The notes below the pieces were generated by a model. That model ran no database searches, was not told the origin of the DNA, and was given only the letters and a program-made list of their open reading frames with translations. DNA of 64,000 nucleotides, taken from contig NZ_CP133265.1 of assembly GCF_030915505.1 (NCBI RefSeq), forward strand, positions 1,240,001-1,304,000. The letters are read 5' to 3'. Each line of letters starts with the position of its first letter. Positions within the stretch are counted from its first letter, which is position 1. This document shows, piece after piece, positions 49,303 through 57,431 of the stretch. This DNA comes from Neobacillus sp. OS1-2 (GTDB taxonomy: Bacteria > Bacillota > Bacilli > Bacillales > Cytobacillaceae). A program made the translations under genes and the position numbers.

Positions 49303-50799
49303 TTACACTGTATTCAGTGTGATTGACTCGTTAAGGCATTGGTCAGTGATAACGGTGCTTCCTTGAAGATCTGAGATGGTGCGGGCGAGGCGGATGATTT
49401 TGATTTGGGTCCGGTTGCTCCAATTTTTCTTGATGGCTTGCTGCTGCAATGTTGATTGTTGTGTGCCTGTTAAAGGAGTCTTGCTAAGAAGAACTTCGAA
49501 AGGGACTCTACTATTACAAATCTCTTCACCATAGCGATTATATTGCCTCTCCCGTGCCTGCCCCACTCTTTCACGCACAACACTTGAGGGCTCCCCTTGC
49601 AGGGGCATCCCATCAGCGGCGGTTAAATCCACTGGCCTTAACGTCAGATTAATATCAAATCGATCCCTCAGCGGACCTGAAAGTCTGTTTTGATACGTGA
49701 AAATCTGCTTAGGTGAACACGTACAATAATGTGCATTCGAACCGGCATATCCGCATGGGCAAGGATTCATTGCCGCAATCAGCACAAACGAAGCAGGATA
49801 TGTAATCGTGGCATGGGTGCGGCTTATGGTGATGAATCCATTTTCGAGCGGCTGCCGCAGCATATCTAATGTTTTTCTTGGAAACTCGCCGATTTCATCT
49901 AAAAATAAAACACCCCGATGAGCCAGAGAGATCTCCCCGGGTTTTGGGTATTGGCCACCGCCGATAATGGCAACTCCAGATGCCGAATGGTGCGGACTTC
50001 GAAACGGTGGCAGCAGGCTTTGAGTGTAGGAATTTCTACTTAATTGATATAAGCTGAGTACCTCGAGTTGCGCCTCTTTTGTTAATACCGGCAAAATAGA
50101 CGGAAAGCTCTCGGCCAGCAAGCTTTTGCCACAACCAGGAGGACCGGTCATCAGGACATGATGTTCTCCTGCAGCCGCTATCTCTAATGCATGTTTGGCA
50201 CTGGCATGGCCGATGATTTGCTGAAAATCTAAATATGGACTGCGTTCAACTTTTACCTCATCTTCTTTTTTTAAATTGTATGGAGTCCACTGCCCCGCAA
50301 AATGCCCGATGACATCTTTTAAGGAAGCAACGTGAATGATTTCTAAACCCTCAAAATCAAGTATAGGGAGATGGTCATCCAAAGGGATATAAAGTCTCCT
50401 TATCCCTTGCCTTTTTGCCGCAAGAACGGCTGGCAGTAGCCCCTCCACAGGCTGAACTGAACCGTTCAGGGAAAGCGCCCCCAGAAAACCCGTATCTTCA
50501 GGGATTACTGCCTCTACCTCATGCAGACTTAGCAGCAGCCCAATTGCCATCGGAAAATCAAACATTGGACCGATTTTCTTTTGATCCGCAGGCGATAAAT
50601 TAATGATAATTTTATTTCCAGAGAAGATATAACCCAGGGAGCTGAGGGCCGCAATAATTCGCTCCTTTGACTCCTTCACAGCCGCATCAGGCAGGCCGAC
50701 AATTTTAAACGAATCATTCCCTACATAGGTTCCTACCTCCACATTCACCCGATAACCTTCCATCCCCTTTAAGCCGATGCTGGTCACTCGAGCCCACAT
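49303..50799 (-). CDS. comM: ComM/YifB-family Mg-chelatase-like AAA+ ATPase
   Basis: 498 residues from ATG 50799, which has GGGGGAG eight bases upstream; an ATG at 50844 has no such site. The N-terminal ChlI-like domain starts with W-A-R-V-T-S-I-G-L-K-G and contains I-V-G-L-P-D-A-A-V-K-E-S. The AAA+ core has Walker A G-P-P-G-C-G-K-S near residue 212 and Walker B V-L-F-L-D-E-I. A cysteine cluster (N-P-C-P-C-G-Y, Y-C-T-C-S) and a C-terminal helical domain complete it. In Gram-negatives ComM is a branch-migration helicase used in transformation. The start lies inside the end of the transposase gene. Confidence 0.93.
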   Translation of the reverse strand: MWARVTSIGLKGMEGYRVNVEVGTYVGNDSFKIVGLPDAAVKESKERIIAALSSLGYIFSGNKIIINLSPADQKKIGPMFDFPMAIGLLLSLHEVEAVIPEDTGFLGALSLNGSVQPVEGLLPAVLAAKRQGIRRLYIPLDDHLPILDFEGLEIIHVASLKDVIGHFAGQWTPYNLKKEDEVKVERSPYLDFQQIIGHASAKHALEIAAAGEHHVLMTGPPGCGKSLLAESFPSILPVLTKEAQLEVLSLYQLSRNSYTQSLLPPFRSPHHSASGVAIIGGGQYPKPGEISLAHRGVLFLDEIGEFPRKTLDMLRQPLENGFITISRTHATITYPASFVLIAAMNPCPCGYAGSNAHYCTCSPKQIFTYQNRLSGPLRDRFDINLTLRPVDLTAADGMPLQGEPSSVVRERVGQARERQYNRYGEEICNSRVPFEVLLSKTPLTGTQQSTLQQQAIKKNWSNRTQIKIIRLARTISDLQGSTVITDQCLNESITLNTV

Positions 50800-51398
50800 G
50801 GAAACCACTCCCCCTCGAGCTTGATGATCTTTCCATCTTTCCAAAAAAACTTGTCCGTTAATAGGGAATGTATATATTGTTGGTAATAATGTTGCGACGG
50901 TTCTGGAAAATAGGAAAGGATTGGGTTGGGGTTAACAAGGGAGGTCTCTTCACTTTGGCCGTAGAGATAGGCACGATAGCTGCTCCAAGGATACTCCTCG
51001 GGCGCCGTCACCATCCTGGCTTCCACTGGGTTTAGATGAATATATTTGCTAACATCTATCTCATATTCACGAGAATCGAGGATTTCGGCACCATAACGCT
51101 TGTCGAAAACATGGCCCGAAAAATCATACTTTTGATTAAAATATTTTGCGTATTTTGTATTGAGATGTTTCATGATGATACTGAGTGGAGTGTCATACGT
51201 TTCAAGCTGGAGGTGGGTATGATTGGTCATTAAGCAGTAAGAGTGAAGTTGAAAGGGATACCGATCTTTCGTTTCTTCTATGTAACTCAGATACTTCTTA
51301 TAATCTTCATCCTCATAAAACAGCGAACTCTTTCTAATTCCCCTGCTGGTCACATGAAACTTCGCACCTGCAAACCACAAACGAACCCTTCGCGCCAA
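50784..51398 (-). CDS. REP-associated tyrosine transposase (RAYT, Y1/TnpA_REP family)
   Basis: 204 residues; TTG 51398 is preferred because AAGGGAG is eight bases upstream (GTG 51407 overlaps that site). The HUH motif reads M-T-N-H-T-H-L, preceded by R-R-V-R-L-W-F-A-G-A-K-F-H-V-T-S-R-G, and the catalytic tyrosine is in K-Y-I-H-L-N-P-V-E-A. This is the RAYT/Y1 single-strand transposase signature. There are no IS ends; instead GGTGCCTGACACC palindromes are spread on both sides, one of them 40 bases upstream of the start. RAYTs are domesticated enzymes thought to mobilise REP elements. The gene overlaps the ComM-family start by 16 bases. Confidence 0.92.
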   Translation of the reverse strand: MARRVRLWFAGAKFHVTSRGIRKSSLFYEDEDYKKYLSYIEETKDRYPFQLHSYCLMTNHTHLQLETYDTPLSIIMKHLNTKYAKYFNQKYDFSGHVFDKRYGAEILDSREYEIDVSKYIHLNPVEARMVTAPEEYPWSSYRAYLYGQSEETSLVNPNPILSYFPEPSQHYYQQYIHSLLTDKFFWKDGKIIKLEGEWFPCGLE

Positions 51399-51450
51399 AT
51401 CGATCACTCCCTTAATATAAGTATATTTATACGATGGAAATGGTGGTATG

Positions 51451-51463
51451 GGTGTCAGGCACC
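51451..51463. repeat. REP-like palindrome upstream of the RAYT gene
   Basis: GGTGTCAGGCACC, reverse orientation, about 50 bases before the transposase start. Confidence 0.85.
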
Positions 51464-51705
51464 ATCCCCGTCTTTTCTATTATACAAATATTTTCCATGG
51501 AAGTTCGCGATATTGAAATATGTAACAAAATGTTCAAATGGTTTGGTTGGAGAGAGCAAGGCGCTTTGTCTGTGTCTTTCCTGTTAGTACCCTTTTGTCC
51601 TGCTAAATAACCAAGTTCGAAGTTTATCATAAATGTATAAAAGGTGGGTAGCCCTAATATTTATTAGTAAAGTATCTCTTCATTTCTTACTTTCATTAGG
51701 GGGGA

Positions 51706-51969
51706 ATGTCTCTGAAAAGTGTAAGAATGATACAAAGATTGGTTGGTGTTCTCCTTCTTGTGTACGGGATTTATCTTATTTTCGGTACACAAGAGTTCTT
51801 TGGTACCATATTAATCATTATCGCCTTCTTAATTTTTCCCAGCTTAAACAAGGAAAAAAAGAGATCTTACAGCAATGATGTTGATTACAGTGATCGTTAC
51901 AATGATTCTGCCAATGATAACGACAGCTCCTCTGGCGGCAGCGATTCAGACGGCAGTGGCAGTGACTAA
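51706..51969 (+). CDS. Small membrane protein with acidic Ser/Asp-rich tail
   Basis: 87 residues if ATG 51706 is used. Its AGGGGGG site lies almost directly against that ATG; a CTG two codons later would be ideally spaced and an ATG seven codons in is also possible, so the start is uncertain. Two adjacent hydrophobic segments (L-V-G-V-L-L-L-V-Y-G-I-Y-L-I-F and F-G-T-I-L-I-I-I-A-F-L-I-F) form a membrane hairpin. The C-terminal ~35 residues are Ser, Asp, Gly and Asn only (G-G-S-D-S-D-G-S-G). No family recognised. Confidence 0.6.
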   Translation: MSLKSVRMIQRLVGVLLLVYGIYLIFGTQEFFGTILIIIAFLIFPSLNKEKKRSYSNDVDYSDRYNDSANDNDSSSGGSDSDGSGSD

Positions 51970-52000
51970 TCATTCAAAGCTATTCCCCTTGTACACAATC

Positions 52001-52033
52001 TAAAAATGCCCCCGATTTTAAGATTCGGGGGCA
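52001..52033 (-). terminator. Terminator of the ferritin-like gene
   Basis: TGCCCCCGA / TCGGGGGCA stem, followed on the minus strand by TTTTT. Confidence 0.85.
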
Positions 52034-52052
52034 CCTTCACTTTCAATCAAAG

Positions 52053-52493
52053 TTACTTCGCCTTTGCAAAATAATACAAAAACCACACCGCGTGATTTTG
52101 CTCATCTGCTGCTGCCCTTCTGAATACTTCTTTAATGAACGGGTCTGTCGCAGAATCAGCTATTTCCATATAAAAATCTACTGTTTTTTGCTCATCCTCT
52201 AGGGCAAACTCCAATCCTTTTAAAAAGGTATCCGGACAGTTCTCGGTAATCTTTGGCTGAGGGGGCACACCTGTTAACCCCCGGTAAATCTGAACAAACT
52301 GTTGATAATGTTTAATTTCATCCTGACGAATCTCAAGAATTTGCTCCCGTTCCTTCTTAGACGGAGCCAGATTGGCCAGCCTGGCATAACATTCACTCGC
52401 ACTATATTCACCGTTTATGGCCTTCTCCACATCCTGAACCAATGGAAAGGATGGCCGATTTAAGGCATCGCGGTAATTTGTAAAACGGTACAT
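52053..52493 (-). CDS. Ferritin-like di-iron-fold protein
   Basis: 146 residues from ATG 52493, preceded by GGGGAGG; an upstream ATG at 52571 has no site. Four helices carry the carboxylate/His pattern of ferritin-like and rubrerythrin-type proteins: E-K-A-I-N-G-E-Y in helix 1, I-R-Q-D-E-I-K-H-Y in helix 2, E-F-A-L-E-D-E-Q-K-T in helix 3 and A-A-A-D-E-Q-N-H-A in helix 4. It may bind a di-iron or di-manganese centre and act in oxidative stress or metal handling. There are no rubredoxin cysteines. Single-gene unit with its own terminator. Confidence 0.85.
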   Translation of the reverse strand: MYRFTNYRDALNRPSFPLVQDVEKAINGEYSASECYARLANLAPSKKEREQILEIRQDEIKHYQQFVQIYRGLTGVPPQPKITENCPDTFLKGLEFALEDEQKTVDFYMEIADSATDPFIKEVFRRAAADEQNHAVWFLYYFAKAK

Positions 52494-52592
52494 AGAGGAA
52501 CCTCCCCAATTATTATCATTATGTATCTTATGAATAATGAAAGAATTGGGTGAATAGCTGAGATCCTTCAAATTGATCAGGATCTTTTAAAT

Positions 52593-52605
52593 GGTGCCTG
52601 ACACC
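52593..52605. repeat. REP-like palindrome abutting the gtaB stop codon
   Basis: GGTGCCTGACACC-CTTTA; the TTA is the complement of the gtaB stop, the same arrangement as at 49,288. Confidence 0.85.
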
Positions 52606-52607
52606 CT

Positions 52608-53549
52608 TTATACCTCTTGGGTATTGTTTACCTTTACCTTTTCCTTTGTTTTTACCTTTTGATGTTCGGTTCCCTTTTGGTCTTCCGCGATGAGTTCTTT
52701 TAGGAATTGGAGAAGCTCATCATGGATGCCTTCCTGCTGAAGGGCAAATTCGATTGTTGTTTTGACAAAACCGATTTTTTCCCCCACGTCAAACCGTTTC
52801 CCTTCGAAATTGTAAGCGAAGACGCGCTGAATCTGATTGAGTTTATGAATCGCATCCGTTAACTGGATTTCACCACCGGCGCCTGTCTCCTGCTGGTCAA
52901 GGAACATAAAGATCTCAGGGGTTAATATATATCTTCCCATGATGGCTAAATTTGAAGGGGATGTACCTGGCTTCGGTTTTTCAACAAAATTTTTGACTTG
53001 ATAACGTCTGCCCTCTTGCTGAAGCGGATCGACAATCCCGTAACGGTGTGTTTCATTTTCAGGAACATGCTGGACGCCAATAATCGAGGAGAAAGTCGCC
53101 TCATACTGATCAATCAGCTGTCGTAAACAAGGGGTATCACTTTGAACAATATCATCGCCCAAAAGAACAGCAAATGGCTCATCCCCAATAAAATTCCGTG
53201 CGCACCAAACGGCATGTCCCAAACCCTTCGGTTCCTTTTGACGGATATAGTGAATGTCCGCAAGATTGGAGGTATAGTTCACTTTATTTAAAAGATCCCA
53301 TTTCTCCTTTTCAAGTAAGTTTTTCTCAAGCTCCGGGGCAAAATCAAAATGATCTTCAATCGCCCGTTTCCCTTTTCCAGTTACAATAATAATATCCTCA
53401 ATCCCTGAAGCAATTGCTTCTTCGACAATATATTGAATCGTTGGCTTATCTACAATTGGCAGCATTTCTTTTGGCATTGCTTTCGTTGCTGGTAAAAAAC
53501 GGGTCCCCAGCCCCGCAGCCGGAATTATCGCTTTGCGAACTTTTTTCAC
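52608..53549 (-). CDS. gtaB: UTP-glucose-1-phosphate uridylyltransferase
   Basis: 313 residues, GTG start with AGGAG nine bases upstream. It makes UDP-glucose from UTP and glucose-1-phosphate for wall teichoic acid, glycolipid and polysaccharide synthesis. The nucleotidyltransferase signature is [14 protein letters not shown] near residue 10, and [15 protein letters not shown] and F-V-E-K-P follow. Length is normal for GtaB/GalU; the last ~20 residues are Lys-rich and probably disordered. Functionally linked to ugd and galE in this window, though each has its own transcript. Confidence 0.96.
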   Translation of the reverse strand: MKKVRKAIIPAAGLGTRFLPATKAMPKEMLPIVDKPTIQYIVEEAIASGIEDIIIVTGKGKRAIEDHFDFAPELEKNLLEKEKWDLLNKVNYTSNLADIHYIRQKEPKGLGHAVWCARNFIGDEPFAVLLGDDIVQSDTPCLRQLIDQYEATFSSIIGVQHVPENETHRYGIVDPLQQEGRRYQVKNFVEKPKPGTSPSNLAIMGRYILTPEIFMFLDQQETGAGGEIQLTDAIHKLNQIQRVFAYNFEGKRFDVGEKIGFVKTTIEFALQQEGIHDELLQFLKELIAEDQKGTEHQKVKTKEKVKVNNTQEV

Positions 53550-53720
53550 AGTCTGTCTCTCCTTTACGTCACTTATAATATGTATAGTATAACAATATTT
53601 TTAGTTTTACCCATAAATATCCTAATAACCCCAATTATTATACCATAAGACCCTTTTTCAAAACTAAGATTCGGGTATATTTATGTGGTGTCTTTTCGTG
53701 GCGGATTGGTGTCTTTTAAC

Positions 53721-53733
53721 GGTGCCTGTCACC
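53721..53733. repeat. REP-like palindrome between gtaB and the oxidoreductase gene
   Basis: GGTGCCTGTCACC followed by CATTTT; the T variant as at 688-720. Confidence 0.8.
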
Positions 53734-53786
53734 CATTTTAGTGTTATGATAGTAGCAATATTTAATAATACCAGTCTGTTACAAAT

Positions 53787-53799
53787 GGTGCCTGACACC
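53787..53799. repeat. REP-like palindrome upstream of the oxidoreductase gene
   Basis: AAATGGTGCCTGACACCATTT extends the palindrome outward on both sides; 66 bp from the previous copy, same orientation. Confidence 0.85.
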
Positions 53800-53836
53800 A
53801 TTTAGTTGACTTCTTTTACCTGAAAGGAGATTTTCT

Positions 53837-55930
53837 ATGCCTTCTTTTGTTGATGTGCCAAATGGTGTTTTTCATGCGGTCTGCCCGCTTGATTGTCCGG
53901 ATCAATGTGGGTTGCTTCTGCATAAAGCGGACGGAAAGATTGTAAAAGTGGAGGGTGACCCGCGCCATCCAGTTACGAAAGGGCATATTTGTAACAAGGT
54001 GCGGAATATGAATGAACGGATTCATGACGAACATCGTCTGAAATATCCGCTCAAACGAGTTGGTCCAAAGGGCGAAGGAACATTCACCCCCATTAGCTGG
54101 GAGGAAGCGCTCCAAACCATTACATCCCGTTGGAAGAAGCTCATCGAATCAGATGGTCCGGAGAGCATACTTCCGTACAGTTTTTATGGAAACATGGGGA
54201 GACTCAGTGCCGAAGGAATGGACCGGCGTTTTTGGAATCATTTAGGCGCCACTAGGCTAGATCGAACCATTTGTTCCTCCGCCGGATCTTCAGGGTATCA
54301 ATATACAATGGGCGGCAGCCTCGGGATTGACCCTGAAGATACTATCCATTCCAACCTGTTCATCTTTTGGGGAATCAATGCCGCCAGCACCAACATGCAC
54401 CAGGTGGCATTGGCGCAAAAAGTGCGCAAGCAAAACGGTGCGAAATGGATTGTCATCGATGTTCATAAAAATCAAACCGGCCGATTAGCCGATTGGTTTA
54501 TTCCGATTTTGCCAGGGACGGACAGCGCCCTCGCCCTCGGGATCATGCACATCTTATTTGCAGAAAACATGGTCGATCATGACTTTTTACAAAAATATAC
54601 CATTGGCCATGAAGAGCTGCGCGAGCATGTCCAACAATACGACCCTGCCAGCGTTTCTACCATCACCGGTGTTCCAGTCGAAGATATTTTTAAGTTGGCA
54701 AGGATGTATGGCAAAACGTCCCCTTCCTTTATTCGAATAGGCAATGGCCCGCAGCATCACGACAATGGCGGTATGTTCGTCCGTACCGTCGCATGCCTTC
54801 CCGCCCTTACCGGCCAATGGCTTGTCAAAGGCGGCGGTGCCATTAAAGGAAATTCCGCTTATCTTGAACCAAATACGGTAAGCTTGCAACGGCCAGATCT
54901 TTTGAAAAATAAACATACCCGCGTGGTGAATATGAACCAACTAGGCGAAGCATTATTAACATTAGATCCGCCCGTAAAATCCCTTTATGTGTACGGTTCA
55001 AATCCTGCACTGGTTGCCCCGTCCAGCAATAAGGTCAGACAGGGTCTTGAGCGCGAAGATTTATTCCTTGTCGTTCATGATTTATTTTTAACAGAGACGG
55101 CCAAATACGCGGATATTGTGTTACCAGCAACATCTTCCTTCGAAAACACCGATTTATACACGTCGTACTGGCATCATTACGCGCAAATTCAACAGCCCGT
55201 CATCGCCCCGTACGAGGAATCCAAATCGAATGTGGAGGTCTTCCGCTTGCTGGCAATTGGAATGGGGTTTGGCGATGTGGCTGCCTTTAAAGAAACAGAG
55301 GAAGAAATGATGGTGGGCGCGCTTGATAACCCGCGGAATTCCTTTTTGGAAGGACTTAAATATGACGCTTTAGTAGAGCGGCAATACCTGAAAGCCAAGG
55401 TGAAACCATTGTTTCCAGGGACGCTTCCGACTCCAAGTGAAAAAATAGAGTTATATTCTGAGAGGATGAAACAGGACGGATACCCGCCGCTGCCAACCTA
55501 TATCCCGCTGGTGGACGATGGAGATCACGGCTATCAATTTGTCCCCGGGCCGAATCACAATTTCTTAAACTCTACTTTTTCTAACAATCAGAAGCATATT
55601 GGGCTTGAAAAAGAACCTCGCTTACATATGAATCGCCTGGATGCGCTAGCAGCAGGAATTGAAGAAGGTGAGATCGTGCGCGTGTGGAACAGTCGCGGGG
55701 AATGCGAGTTAAAAGTTGCGGTGGGAGATAATGTCCTTCCAGGGGTTGTCGTGTCGCAGGGGCTCTGGGCAGATACGGTGGGCAGGTCAAGGTCCGGTTC
55801 TGAGTCTGGGGATGCCAACCCCAACCAAAGCAAAAGGCATTTACTGAACGCACTTACTCCCGATCGCATCGCAGATATGGGAGGCGGCGCAACCTTCTTT
55901 TCAGGGCGGGTAAGTGTCGAGAAAATATAG
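53837..55930 (+). CDS. yoaE: Molybdopterin-dependent oxidoreductase (YoaE-like)
   Basis: 697 residues; ATG follows AAAGGAG. It lacks a Tat signal, so it is cytoplasmic. A [4Fe-4S] cluster site is formed by Cys16, Cys20, Cys24 (C-P-L-D-C-P-D-Q-C) and Cys52 (G-H-I-C-N-K). The large molybdopterin domains follow (I-F-W-G-I-N-A-A-S, G-N-G-P-Q-H-H-D-N-G-G) and a C-terminal dinucleotide-binding domain (F-V-P-G-P-N-H-N-F-L-N). The layout matches the formate dehydrogenase/DMSO reductase superfamily and B. subtilis YoaE. The substrate is unknown. It is a single gene with no partner subunits nearby. Confidence 0.92.
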   Translation: MPSFVDVPNGVFHAVCPLDCPDQCGLLLHKADGKIVKVEGDPRHPVTKGHICNKVRNMNERIHDEHRLKYPLKRVGPKGEGTFTPISWEEALQTITSRWKKLIESDGPESILPYSFYGNMGRLSAEGMDRRFWNHLGATRLDRTICSSAGSSGYQYTMGGSLGIDPEDTIHSNLFIFWGINAASTNMHQVALAQKVRKQNGAKWIVIDVHKNQTGRLADWFIPILPGTDSALALGIMHILFAENMVDHDFLQKYTIGHEELREHVQQYDPASVSTITGVPVEDIFKLARMYGKTSPSFIRIGNGPQHHDNGGMFVRTVACLPALTGQWLVKGGGAIKGNSAYLEPNTVSLQRPDLLKNKHTRVVNMNQLGEALLTLDPPVKSLYVYGSNPALVAPSSNKVRQGLEREDLFLVVHDLFLTETAKYADIVLPATSSFENTDLYTSYWHHYAQIQQPVIAPYEESKSNVEVFRLLAIGMGFGDVAAFKETEEEMMVGALDNPRNSFLEGLKYDALVERQYLKAKVKPLFPGTLPTPSEKIELYSERMKQDGYPPLPTYIPLVDDGDHGYQFVPGPNHNFLNSTFSNNQKHIGLEKEPRLHMNRLDALAAGIEEGEIVRVWNSRGECELKVAVGDNVLPGVVVSQGLWADTVGRSRSGSESGDANPNQSKRHLLNALTPDRIADMGGGATFFSGRVSVEKI

Positions 55931-55933
55931 GGT

Positions 55934-55969
55934 AAAAAAAGGAACCAGAGCCCAATCAGCTCTGGTTCC
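55934..55969 (-). terminator. Terminator on the minus strand, downstream of the symporter gene
   Basis: GGAACCAGAGC / GCTCTGGTTCC stem followed by TTTTTTT on the minus strand. On the plus strand it may stabilise the oxidoreductase mRNA end. Confidence 0.8.
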
Positions 55970-55984
55970 CATCAATTTCAAAAT

Positions 55985-55997
55985 GGTGCCTGTCACC
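55985..55997. repeat. REP-like palindrome
   Basis: AAATGGTGCCTGTCACCCTTT, between the terminator and the symporter stop. Confidence 0.8.
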
Positions 55998-56032
55998 CTT
56001 TACTAGCTTACTACCCACTTTATAGTGTTATT

Positions 56033-56045
56033 GGTGTCAGGCACC
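56033..56045. repeat. REP-like palindrome overlapping the symporter stop codon
   Basis: GGTGTCAGGCACC; read on the minus strand it encodes Gly-Ala-stop and ends the symporter gene. Confidence 0.85.
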
Positions 56046-57290
56046 AATGGTTTCGCGGAGCCAGTTTTTGCCTTCGACGAGGCGGGTGACGAGCATGGCA
56101 CAGACGGTGTTTCCGGTTGAGTTGAGTAGTGTGGCCGGTGCGTCGATGATGGTGCTGATAACGGCGATGATCGGCAGGGTTTCTGGCGGGAAGCCATAGA
56201 CACTGATGATCAACATTTCACCAATCATTCCGCCGCCAGGTATTGCGCCCATCACGGCACCGACTAAAAAGGCAACGGCGAGAATACTTAAGATATTCGA
56301 GATGCTCGTTAAATCCTTTCCAAATAACGCAAACAGGAAAACGATTTTCAGGATGCCGCCAAAGACGGACCCATCTTTATGTGTGTTCGCACCAAGTGGG
56401 ACAATCGTTTCCGCAATATCCTTCGGCACCCCCATCTTCCGAACCGTGTCGAGGTTTACAGGAATGCAAGCCGCACTCGAACAAGTCGCCAGCGCCGTAA
56501 CAGATGGCGTGATGGCATTTTTCCAAAACACTTTGACGCCTGACTTGCCGCCAGCAATGAAGGCATACAGGGTGAAAAATCCAAAGTAATAAATGACCGC
56601 CAAGATCAAATACAGGACAAACGAGCGGGCATAGCCTTCTAAAATTTGCGGTCCAAGTTCACCAATGACCGCGGCAAAATAACAGCCAAGTCCGATCGGC
56701 GCATAGTACATCACGATTTTGACCATCTTCATCATGACCTCTGTCGCCGCCGATAAAAAGGCCGCAACCGGTTTCGCCTTTTCGCCAACCATGGCAGTCG
56801 AAATACCAAACAGCAACGAGAAGACAATGAGCTGAAGCATATTACTTCTCGACAGCAATAAATTAAAATCGGATACCGTGAAGGTGGCAACGAGATGGTC
56901 CATAAACGTTAATTTTTCCGCATCCGTTTCCACAGAGGAATGATTCATTACCTCTTTAATCCCGGCAATGTCGGCATTTTCAATCGGATGGATAATGGAC
57001 GCACCCACTAATCCGAGAATAGCGGCGACTGAAGCGGTCACCAAGAACACGACAAGGATGCTGCCCATAATTTTCCCCAGCCGTTTCATGCCATTCATGT
57101 TAGCAATCGCTGAAGCAATGCTAAAAAAGACTAAAGGCACAATGATCATGAACATGAGGTTTAGAAAAAGATCGCCAAACGGCTTCACAACGGCCGTCTT
57201 TGTTCCAAAAATCAAACCTGCTGCCCCGCCTATCACGATGGCAGACAGTAAAATCAAGGTGAATCGATAATTTTTAAAAAATAATTTCAA
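56037..57290 (-). CDS. Dicarboxylate/amino acid:cation symporter (DAACS family)
   Basis: 417 residues, TTG start with only a weak GTGGG upstream. About eight transmembrane helices plus two re-entrant loops. Family features: L-N-L-M-F-M-I-I-V-P-L-V-F-F-S-I, S-A-A-C-I-P-V-N-L near residue 275 (the first hairpin motif), V-P-L-G-A-N-T-H-K-D-G near 300 and P-G-G-G-M-I-G-E-M near 350. It takes up glutamate, aspartate or C4-dicarboxylates with Na+ or H+; which one cannot be told. Its C-terminal Gly-Ala-stop is encoded by a REP palindrome. Confidence 0.93.
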   Translation of the reverse strand: MKLFFKNYRFTLILLSAIVIGGAAGLIFGTKTAVVKPFGDLFLNLMFMIIVPLVFFSIASAIANMNGMKRLGKIMGSILVVFLVTASVAAILGLVGASIIHPIENADIAGIKEVMNHSSVETDAEKLTFMDHLVATFTVSDFNLLLSRSNMLQLIVFSLLFGISTAMVGEKAKPVAAFLSAATEVMMKMVKIVMYYAPIGLGCYFAAVIGELGPQILEGYARSFVLYLILAVIYYFGFFTLYAFIAGGKSGVKVFWKNAITPSVTALATCSSAACIPVNLDTVRKMGVPKDIAETIVPLGANTHKDGSVFGGILKIVFLFALFGKDLTSISNILSILAVAFLVGAVMGAIPGGGMIGEMLIISVYGFPPETLPIIAVISTIIDAPATLLNSTGNTVCAMLVTRLVEGKNWLRETIGA

Positions 57291-57377
57291 ATGAACCCAC
57301 AGCCTTTCGACAACATTCTACATCATCTGCAAATAATCATACCCAAATTCAGGCGTTAGGTAAATGACTTTGTTACT

Positions 57378-57426
57378 CAAAAAAAGAAATGTCCATTCTC
57401 AGAAAAGATTGGGCATTTCTTTTTTC
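57378..57426. terminator. Bidirectional terminator, end of galE
   Basis: AAAAAAGAAATG / CATTTCTTTTTT stem, next to the galE stop. Confidence 0.85.
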
Positions 57427-57431
57427 ATATA

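Noticed and set aside
50784..51398. Complete IS200/IS605 insertion sequence
   Set aside because: The transposase is of RAYT type; no IS ends, TnpB gene or target duplication was seen.
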